Assembly: GCF_900100855.1 (NCBI RefSeq)
Contig: NZ_FNCB01000012.1
Span: 19,978 to 83,977, forward strand
Source: Idiomarina zobellii
GTDB taxonomy: Bacteria; Pseudomonadota; Gammaproteobacteria; Enterobacterales; Alteromonadaceae
Reading direction: 5' to 3'
Length of the DNA stretch: 64,000 nucleotides
Shown here: positions 58,117-64,000 of the stretch, one piece after another
How the letters are laid out: the number at the start of each line of letters is the position of its first letter
Position numbering within the stretch: the first letter of the stretch is position 1
Made by a program: the position numbers and the translations under genes
Notes under the pieces: model-generated
The model's database searches: none
Told to the model about the DNA's origin: nothing
What the model saw: only the letters and a program-made list of their open reading frames with translations

Positions 58117-59445
58117 ATGGCTAAACCAGGATTGGAATCAAATCGAGCGCAAGGTGGCTTGTCGGAACTTAAGCGTCGCCTGTTGTTTGTGTTAGGAGCG
58201 ATTATCGTTTTCCGAGCGGGCTCCTTTGTGCCTATTCCTGGTATTGATGCCGCTGTACTCGCTCAGTTATTCGAACAGCAAAAAGATACCATCGTTGCCA
58301 TGTTTAACATGTTCAGCGGTGGTGCCTTAGAACGCGCATCAGTATTTGCATTAGGTATCATGCCGTATATCTCGGCTTCAATTATTATGCAGCTTGCAAG
58401 TGTGGTTCATCCTCGCTTAGCTGAAATTAAGAAAGAAGGTGAGTCTGGTCGTCGTAAGATAAACCAGTATACGCGTTGGGGTACTTTAATACTGGCTACG
58501 TTCCAGTCGATAGGTATAGCTACTGGCTTACCTAACTTAATGCCAGGGTTAGTTATCGATCCTGGTTTCGGCTTTTACTTTACAGCTGTAGTAAGCTTGG
58601 TTACTGGAACAATGTTCCTTATGTGGCTAGGCGAGCAAATTACTGAACGAGGTATTGGTAACGGTATCTCTATCCTGATATTTGTGGGTATTGTAGCAGG
58701 GTTGCCATCGGCGATTGGTCAAACATTTGAGCAAGCACGCCAAGGCGATTTACACTTGTTACTACTGTTATTGATTGGTGTTGTTGTTGTTGCAGTGACT
58801 TACTTTGTTGTTTTCGTCGAGCGTGGTCAACGTCGTATTGTTGTGAACTACGCAAAACGTCAACAGGGTCGTAAGGTATTTGCAGCTCAAAGTACGCATT
58901 TGCCATTGAAAGTAAACATGGCTGGCGTTATACCTCCAATCTTTGCATCGAGTATTATTTTGTTTCCGGGAACCATCGCTACCTGGTTTGGTTCAGGCGA
59001 AGGAGTTGTTGCTGACTTTTTACAACAAGTCTCAATGACATTGTCTCCCGGTCAGCCGCTTTATGTGTTATTGTATGCGGCTGCAATTATTTTCTTCTGT
59101 TTCTTCTACACTGCGTTGGTATTTAACCCGCGTGAGACAGCAGACAATTTGAAGAAATCCGGCGCTTTCATTCCGGGCATTCGCCCAGGTGAACAAACGT
59201 CGCGTTATATTGACAAAGTAATGACTCGCTTGACTTTAGCAGGTGCTCTGTACATTACCTTTGTCTGTTTGGTTCCTGAGTTTATGATGATTGCTTGGAA
59301 CGTTCAGTTCTACTTCGGCGGTACATCGTTATTGATTATCGTGGTTGTCATCATGGACTTTATGGCACAGGTACAGACTCATATGATGTCTAATCAATAT
59401 GACTCTGTGCTTAAAAAAGCTAACCTTAAAGGCTACGGTCGATAA
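58117..59445 (+). CDS. secY: Protein translocase subunit SecY
   Basis: 442 residues (E. coli 443), ten membrane helices forming the SecYEG channel. Landmarks: the plug region [27 protein letters not shown], and the cytoplasmic loop with [11 protein letters not shown]. It is translated as part of spc. Confidence 0.98.
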   Translation: MAKPGLESNRAQGGLSELKRRLLFVLGAIIVFRAGSFVPIPGIDAAVLAQLFEQQKDTIVAMFNMFSGGALERASVFALGIMPYISASIIMQLASVVHPRLAEIKKEGESGRRKINQYTRWGTLILATFQSIGIATGLPNLMPGLVIDPGFGFYFTAVVSLVTGTMFLMWLGEQITERGIGNGISILIFVGIVAGLPSAIGQTFEQARQGDLHLLLLLLIGVVVVAVTYFVVFVERGQRRIVVNYAKRQQGRKVFAAQSTHLPLKVNMAGVIPPIFASSIILFPGTIATWFGSGEGVVADFLQQVSMTLSPGQPLYVLLYAAAIIFFCFFYTALVFNPRETADNLKKSGAFIPGIRPGEQTSRYIDKVMTRLTLAGALYITFVCLVPEFMMIAWNVQFYFGGTSLLIIVVVIMDFMAQVQTHMMSNQYDSVLKKANLKGYGR

Positions 59446-59469
59446 GGTTGGGTAGAACGGAGAGTAGCA

Positions 59470-59583
59470 ATGAAAGTTCGTGCTTCCGTGAAGAAAATCT
59501 GTCGTAACTGTAAAATCATCAAGCGTAATGGCGTAGTACGCGTTATTTGCTCTGATGCAAAGCACAAACAACGACAAGGTTGA
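59470..59583 (+). CDS. rpmJ: 50S ribosomal protein bL36, zinc-binding form
   Basis: 37 residues, too short for most gene finders: [20 protein letters not shown] at the start and QRQG at the end. The zinc ligands Cys11, Cys14, Cys27 and His32 are all present, so this is the C-plus form. GGAGAG precedes the ATG. Confidence 0.97.
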   Translation: MKVRASVKKICRNCKIIKRNGVVRVICSDAKHKQRQG

Positions 59584-59598
59584 TTCGAAGGAAAGGTC

Positions 59599-59618
59599 GG
59601 CGGCTTCATGTCGCCGCC
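59599..59618 (+). terminator. Hairpin after rpmJ
   Basis: GGCGGC-TTCATGTC-GCCGCC just beyond the rpmJ stop, followed by TTGAAGTATTTG. The T-run is weak, so it may be a processing or partial termination site between spc and alpha. Confidence 0.45.
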
Positions 59619-59633
59619 TTGAAGTATTTGCAA

Positions 59634-59704
59634 TTCGGCAATCGGTTGAGTATCCTAACGGGCTTTTCAACTGATGCCTACAAATTAAAGGAGACGTGTT
59701 AGTG
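59634..59704 (+). promoter_or_regulatory. Alpha-operon leader (S4-binding pseudoknot type)
   Basis: The leader retains two landmarks that I recall from the E. coli alpha-operon leader, TTGAGTATCCT (59646) and ACGGGCTTTTCA (59658-59669), in the same order and spacing before the GTG of rpsM. That RNA folds into a nested pseudoknot bound by S4 (rpsD product) to repress translation of the operon. Confidence 0.75.
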
Positions 59705-60058
59705 GCCCGTATCGCTGGCATTAACGTTCCTGACAATAAACATGCAGTTATTGCCTTAACTGCTATCTATGGTATTGGGCGTACTCGCTCGCAGCAAATT
59801 TTAGCTGCAACGGGTATTGCTGAAGATACTACGATTGGTTCATTGTCAGAAGACAAACTGGACGCGCTTCGTGACGCAGTGTCAAAATTCGCAGTCGAAG
59901 GTGACTTGCGTCGTGAAGTATCTATGAACATTAAACGTTTGATGGACCTCGGGTGTTTCCGTGGACTTCGTCATCGTCGCAGCCTTCCTCTACGTGGACA
60001 GCGCACTAAAACAAATGCGCGCACCCGTAAAGGACCGCGCAAACCAATTAAGAAGTAA
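59702..60058 (+). CDS. rpsM: 30S ribosomal protein uS13
   Basis: 118 residues as in E. coli from the GTG at 59702 (GTG GCC CGT, Met-Ala-Arg), behind AAAGGAG. A GTG at 59696 adds two residues and is too near the ribosome binding site. First gene of alpha, target of S4 repression. Confidence 0.97.
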   Translation: MARIAGINVPDNKHAVIALTAIYGIGRTRSQQILAATGIAEDTTIGSLSEDKLDALRDAVSKFAVEGDLRREVSMNIKRLMDLGCFRGLRHRRSLPLRGQRTKTNARTRKGPRKPIKK

Positions 60059-60072
60059 GGGGGGATTGAGTA

Positions 60073-60462
60073 ATGGCTAAAGCACCGACTCGTTCTCGCA
60101 AGCGCGTTAAAAAGCAAGTCGCCGATGGCATGGCTCACGTGCATGCATCTTTCAACAACACCATCATCACCATTACTGATCGCCAGGGTAACGCATTAGC
60201 GTGGGCTACCGCAGGTGGATCAGGCTTCCGTGGTTCACGGAAATCAACGCCGTTTGCAGCACAGGTTGCAGCAGAACGTGCAGGTGAAATGGCGAAGGAA
60301 TACGGACTGAAAAACCTGGAAGTATTTGTGAATGGTCCAGGCCCAGGTCGTGAATCATCGATTCGTGCCCTGAACGCCGTTGGTTACAAAATCACAAATA
60401 TTACCGATGTGACACCGATTCCTCACAACGGTTGTCGTCCGCCTAAGAAACGTCGCGTTTAA
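60073..60462 (+). CDS. rpsK: 30S ribosomal protein uS11
   Basis: 129 residues as in E. coli, with [20 protein letters not shown] and [11 protein letters not shown] at the end. Confidence 0.98.
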   Translation: MAKAPTRSRKRVKKQVADGMAHVHASFNNTIITITDRQGNALAWATAGGSGFRGSRKSTPFAAQVAAERAGEMAKEYGLKNLEVFVNGPGPGRESSIRALNAVGYKITNITDVTPIPHNGCRPPKKRRV

Positions 60463-60490
60463 GGCGTGAATCGATAGTTGGAGAAAGATC

Positions 60491-61111
60491 ATGGCAAGAT
60501 ATTTGGGTCCTAAGCTCAAGCTGAGCCGTCGCGAAGGAACGGATTTGTTCCTTAAGAGCGGCGTTCGCGCAATCGATTCTAAATGTAAGATCGAAACTGC
60601 ACCAGGACAACACGGCGCGCGTCGCGGTCGTTTGTCAGACTACGGTGTTCAGTTGCGCGAGAAACAGAAAGTTCGTCGTATGTATGGCGTTCTGGAAAAG
60701 CAATTTCGTAACTACTACAAAGAAGCAGCTCGACTGAAAGGCAATACTGGTGAGAACCTGTTGCAGTTGTTGGAACAGCGCTTGGATAACGTAGTGTATC
60801 GTATGGGTTTTGCGTCAACACGCGCTGAAGCTCGTCAATTGGTTAGTCACAAAGCAGTTGTTGTGAATGGCCAAGTAGTGAATATTCCATCGTTCAAGGT
60901 TCGTCCTGAAGATGTCGTTTCTGTTCGCGAAAAAGCGAAAAAACAGGCACGTATCGGAGCAGCACTGGAACTTGCGGAACAACGTGAGAAACCAGTCTGG
61001 ATAGAAGTAGACAACAACAAAATGGAAGGTCAGTTTAAGCGTCTTCCAGAACGTAGTGACTTGTCTGCTGAAATAAACGAACAGTTGATCGTAGAGCTTT
61101 ACTCTAAGTAA
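60491..61111 (+). CDS. rpsD: 30S ribosomal protein uS4
   Basis: 206 residues as in E. coli. S4 RNA-binding domain with [24 protein letters not shown]. Primary 16S binder and expected repressor of this operon through the leader before rpsM. Confidence 0.98.
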   Translation: MARYLGPKLKLSRREGTDLFLKSGVRAIDSKCKIETAPGQHGARRGRLSDYGVQLREKQKVRRMYGVLEKQFRNYYKEAARLKGNTGENLLQLLEQRLDNVVYRMGFASTRAEARQLVSHKAVVVNGQVVNIPSFKVRPEDVVSVREKAKKQARIGAALELAEQREKPVWIEVDNNKMEGQFKRLPERSDLSAEINEQLIVELYSK

Positions 61112-61136
61112 GGCTTAAGCATAGAGAGAGGACACA

Positions 61137-62126
61137 ATGCAGGGTTCTGTTACCGAATTCCTAAAGCCGAGGTTAGTCGACATCGAGCAAATTAGCCCGA
61201 CTCATGCCAAGGTTACACTGGAGCCTCTAGAACGCGGCTTTGGTTATACACTGGGTAATGCGTTACGTCGCATTTTACTATCGTCAATGCCAGGTTGCGC
61301 AGTGACTGAAGTTGAAATCGACGGCGTGCTGCATGAATACAGCAGTAAAGAGGGTGTTCAAGAAGATGTCATCGAAATTTTGTTGAACCTGAAAGGGCTG
61401 GCAGTCAGCATCGAAGGTAAAGACGAAGCTACGTTGACCTTGAATAAATCCGGAGCAGGTCCTGTAACCGCAGGCGATTTCACTCACGATGGTGATGTAG
61501 AAATTGTTAATCCAGAGCACGTTATTTGTCACCTTACTGGTGATTACGAGCTTAACATGCGTGTTAAGGTCGAGCGTGGTCGTGGATACGTTCCTGCAGC
61601 ATCACGTCAGTCAGCTGACGATGATGAGCGTCCAATCGGTCGTCTGTTAGTTGACGCTTCGTTCAGCCCAGTAGAACGCATCGCATACTCTGTAGATGCG
61701 GCTCGTGTTGAACAGCGTACTGACTTAGACAAGCTGGTTATCGAAATGGAAACCAATGGTACGTTGGATCCAGAAGAAGCGATTAGACGTTCTGCTACGA
61801 TTTTGGCAGAACAGCTAGATGCTTTCGTTGAACTTCGTGATATCAGCGAGCCGGAAGAAAAAGAAGAGAAACCGGAATTCGATCCGATTCTTCTTCGTCC
61901 GGTTGACGACTTGGAATTGACTGTTCGGTCTGCGAACTGCTTGAAGGCAGAAGCGATTCAGTACATTGGTGACTTAGTACAACGTACCGAAGTTGAGCTG
62001 TTAAAAACGCCTAACTTAGGTAAGAAGTCGTTGACTGAAATTAAAGATGTGTTGGCATCACGTGGTTTGTCTCTGGGTATGCGCCTGGAAAACTGGCCAC
62101 CTGCTAGCTTAATTGAAAACGACTAA
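61137..62126 (+). CDS. rpoA: RNA polymerase alpha subunit
   Basis: 329 residues as in E. coli. N-terminal dimerisation domain ([20 protein letters not shown]), linker rich in Glu, C-terminal domain binding UP elements and activators ([20 protein letters not shown] and [16 protein letters not shown]). Confidence 0.99.
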   Translation: MQGSVTEFLKPRLVDIEQISPTHAKVTLEPLERGFGYTLGNALRRILLSSMPGCAVTEVEIDGVLHEYSSKEGVQEDVIEILLNLKGLAVSIEGKDEATLTLNKSGAGPVTAGDFTHDGDVEIVNPEHVICHLTGDYELNMRVKVERGRGYVPAASRQSADDDERPIGRLLVDASFSPVERIAYSVDAARVEQRTDLDKLVIEMETNGTLDPEEAIRRSATILAEQLDAFVELRDISEPEEKEEKPEFDPILLRPVDDLELTVRSANCLKAEAIQYIGDLVQRTEVELLKTPNLGKKSLTEIKDVLASRGLSLGMRLENWPPASLIEND

Positions 62127-62567
<441 letters not shown>

Positions 62568-62574
62568 ACGAATT

Positions 62575-62605
62575 AAAAAGGCCAGCTTAAAGCTGGCCTT
62601 TTTAT
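62575..62605 (+). terminator. Intrinsic terminator of the alpha operon
   Basis: AAAAAGGCCAGCTT-AA-AGCTGGCC followed by TTTTTATT. It may also work on the minus strand for the repeat protein gene. Confidence 0.93.
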
Positions 62606-62619
62606 TATGCATTTTTTAA

Positions 62620-63405
62620 TTATTTGTTATAAACAGCGGCTAACTCTTTTTGTTCCAAATACCCCTTATCAACAAGCCACTGTAGTCTATCTTTGTCTAA
62701 TCCAGAGTTTTTAGCTTCAACGGCTAGCAGTTTCCACTGTTCTTTAGAAATGTAAGCTTCAGATTCTGTTCCCCCCAGACTTGTGAAAAAGTCCTTTATA
62801 CCATTTAGGACATAATCAGCCGATTCAGGGATAAGTTTTAACGTACCTATTACCGACGATAATAAGTTACCGGAAGCACTTTGATGGGTTGTCCTCATTA
62901 TTGACTCAGAATATGAAGGATGGTTTTGCAGGGTAACAGTTATTAAGCTATCCGCCTTTTCCGGTGAGTGAGCAATAGCGAGAGATAAAATATCATCAAT
63001 GTAAGCTGGCTCAGTTTCGATAGCTGTTTGAACTATCATTTCTGCATTGCTAGGGAAGTAGGTTAAAGCAGTTTCGACGACACTATAAGTGACAGCAGGT
63101 TCAGCTTGGATAGCTGCCATTATAATGGCTTTCTTCTTATTCGGCGTTAAATCGAAAGCAGCGGATACAATATAACTAGCGTGTTCTGGATAGTTATTAA
63201 CAAGTATTCGCACGGTTCGCATTATTGATAAGTTTTTGTTTAAGTGATTTTCAATTATCGAGGTATAAGTCTTTAAAAGCTTTGCTTCTTTTGTTGATGA
63301 CATTTGCGCTGAATTGGGCTCGGCAAATGATACTGACGGCAAACCTGTTAGGGATATACCCAATACACTTAGCGCTAAAATATAATTATAGTAGTTACGG
63401 CGCAT
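62620..63405 (-). CDS. Secreted protein with ten 15-residue repeats
   Basis: 261 residues, signal peptide ending at SFAEP. Residues 58-207 are ten in-phase 15-residue units, most starting with Pro and containing a pattern of Pro-x-x-Ala-x-x-Ile-Val-x-x-Ala-Ile: for instance PEHASYIVSAAFDLT at 73, PNKKKAIIMAAIQAE at 88, PSNAEMIVQTAIETE at 118. The C-terminal 54 residues form two or three helices (KEQWKLLAVEAKNSGLDKDR, WLVDKGYLEQKELAAVY) like a SHOCT-like domain, no firm family. Function unknown; periplasmic location inferred. Monocistronic, convergent with rplQ. Confidence 0.8.
   Translation of the reverse strand: MRRNYYNYILALSVLGISLTGLPSVSFAEPNSAQMSSTKEAKLLKTYTSIIENHLNKNLSIMRTVRILVNNYPEHASYIVSAAFDLTPNKKKAIIMAAIQAEPAVTYSVVETALTYFPSNAEMIVQTAIETEPAYIDDILSLAIAHSPEKADSLITVTLQNHPSYSESIMRTTHQSASGNLLSSVIGTLKLIPESADYVLNGIKDFFTSLGGTESEAYISKEQWKLLAVEAKNSGLDKDRLQWLVDKGYLEQKELAAVYNK
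62785..63234 (-). repeat. Ten 15-residue repeat units in the secreted protein
   Basis: The period is 45 bases throughout, units at residues 58, 73, 88, 103, 118, 133, 148, 163, 178 and 193. The units diverged at base level, so the repeat is old and not a recent tandem expansion. Confidence 0.75.
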
Positions 63406-63496
63406 AGTTAGTTATTCCCCTTTAATTCATTTACAGACCTAATGTTTGAGTAATAAGTGTAATGATAGTTCAAGTAAAGATACACTAACTTAACAT

Positions 63497-63521
63497 AGGT
63501 GGTTAAAAAATCACCTTTTTT
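63497..63521 (+). terminator. Intrinsic terminator upstream of the rRNA promoter
   Basis: AGGTGGTT-AAAA-AATCACCT, an 8-bp stem with one wobble, then TTTTT. No plus-strand gene ends nearby (the rplQ terminator is 0.9 kb upstream). Confidence 0.6.
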
Positions 63522-63551
63522 ATCTTTTTTCTCCTTTCTAAAAAAAAGATC

Positions 63552-63579
63552 TTGAAAGGCCACAAAAGATCTCTATAAT
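63552..63579 (+). promoter_or_regulatory. rRNA promoter P1
   Basis: TTGAAA and TATAAT with 16 bases between and the discriminator TCGCCGCC. The 50 bases upstream are A/T-rich with A and T tracts, like an UP element. Confidence 0.8.
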
Positions 63580-63664
63580 TCGCCGCCGTTGTCACGAGAT
63601 ACTCGCTGAGTTGAGTCGGACAACGGCGGTTTTGTCAGCCGGGCAAAAAGTCCTGAAAAAGAGG

Positions 63665-63692
63665 TTGACGAAATCATCGGGACGTGTAGAAT
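63665..63692 (+). promoter_or_regulatory. rRNA promoter P2
   Basis: TTGACG and TAGAAT separated by 16 bases, 86 bases after P1 in the same arrangement as tandem rrn promoters. Confidence 0.75.
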
Positions 63693-63718
63693 ACGCCTCC
63701 CTGCTTCGGAAGAAGCAA

Positions 63719-63731
63719 CGCTCTTTAACAA
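63719..63731 (+). promoter_or_regulatory. rRNA leader boxA antitermination element
   Basis: CGCTCTTTAACAA differs by one base from the boxA consensus TGCTCTTTAACAA and stands between P2 and the 16S gene, where NusB-S10 bind the leader RNA. Confidence 0.85.
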
Positions 63732-63881
63732 CTATATCAAGCCAAGCAAACTGTGTGGGCACTTGCAGAAGTTACGCAAAACAGAAATATGTATTGCAAC
63801 TTTTGAATGAGTGTTCAGCAAGGTTTCATTAATGAAGCCAAGCAAAAACGCGTAATTCATTGAGTTGATTGAACTACTTTT

Positions 63882-64000
63882 AATTGAAGAGTTTGATCAT
63901 GGCTCAGATTGAACGCTGGCGGCAGGCCTAACACATGCAAGTCGAGCGGTAACAGAGAGAAGCTTGCTTCTCTGCTGACGAGCGGCGGACGGGTGAGTAA
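63882..64000 (+). rRNA. rrs: 16S ribosomal RNA, 5' end only
   Basis: AATTGAAGAGTTTGATCATG begins the mature 16S, continuing to ...GCGGCGGACGGGTGAGTAA at the edge. The gene is cut by the window. The first variable loop (GCGGTAACAGAGAGAAGCTTGCTTC) is of the gammaproteobacterial kind. Confidence 0.97.

Noticed and set aside
63611..63832. 73-codon frame in the rRNA leader
   Set aside because: It spans promoter P2 and boxA; no protein-like features.

Overview
The window reads as chromosomal DNA of a marine gammaproteobacterium of the Alteromonadales. The ribosomal proteins, ParE, SecY and RpoA are close to Escherichia coli in length and sequence. The gene content (LPP20-type lipoproteins, a group 2 Mrp Na+/H+ antiporter, M1 and M19 peptidases, Zur) fits an Idiomarina-like organism; that genus is my recollection-based guess, not a computed assignment. 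I see no prophage, insertion sequence, integrase or CRISPR array. Coding density is high, and the only stretch above 300 bases without a protein gene is the rRNA leader near the right end.

Layout. 1-9.5 kb: a truncated lpxL and tolC on the minus strand, then nudF-yqiB-parE-parC-plsC-rraB on the plus strand (pyrophosphatase, topoisomerase IV, phospholipid synthesis, RNase E control) and a hemerythrin-like protein. 9.6-17.3 kb: pepA-holC-valS diverging from lptF-lptG (lipopolysaccharide export), then an RDD membrane protein. 17.5 kb: tRNA-Leu(CAA). 17.8-25.6 kb: a tightly coupled eight-gene operon of uncharacterised envelope proteins (several LPP20/FlgT-N-like or CsgG-like in appearance) with a MltC-like lytic transglycosylase. 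25.7-34.4 kb: a CBS protein, rnr-rlmB, rpsF-priB-rpsR-rplI, a DUF4097 protein and dnaB. 34.5-41.2 kb: cheX, a DUF6702-like protein, an M1 peptidase and zur on the minus strand, then dusA, two small predicted envelope proteins and an M19 dipeptidase lipoprotein.

41.2-62.6 kb: the S10, spc and alpha ribosomal protein operons with secY and rpoA. Exactly at the S10/spc boundary an 7.6-kb block intervenes, holding a porin and a minus-strand mnhABCDEFG operon. The mnhA reading frame carries one in-frame TAG at a position where the family has a conserved histidine. Regulatory RNA is visible: an S10 leader with a large hairpin and two tandem boxA-like repeats, a terminator-like hairpin before rplN, and an S4-type alpha-operon leader before rpsM. 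62.6-64 kb: a secreted protein built from ten in-phase 15-residue units, then the rRNA promoters P1 and P2, boxA and the first 119 bases of a 16S rRNA gene.

The strongest candidates for something undescribed are the eight-gene envelope operon, the 15-residue-repeat protein beside the rRNA operon, the interrupted mnhA, and the boxA repeats directly in front of rpsJ, whose product (S10/NusE) is itself a boxA-binding partner.
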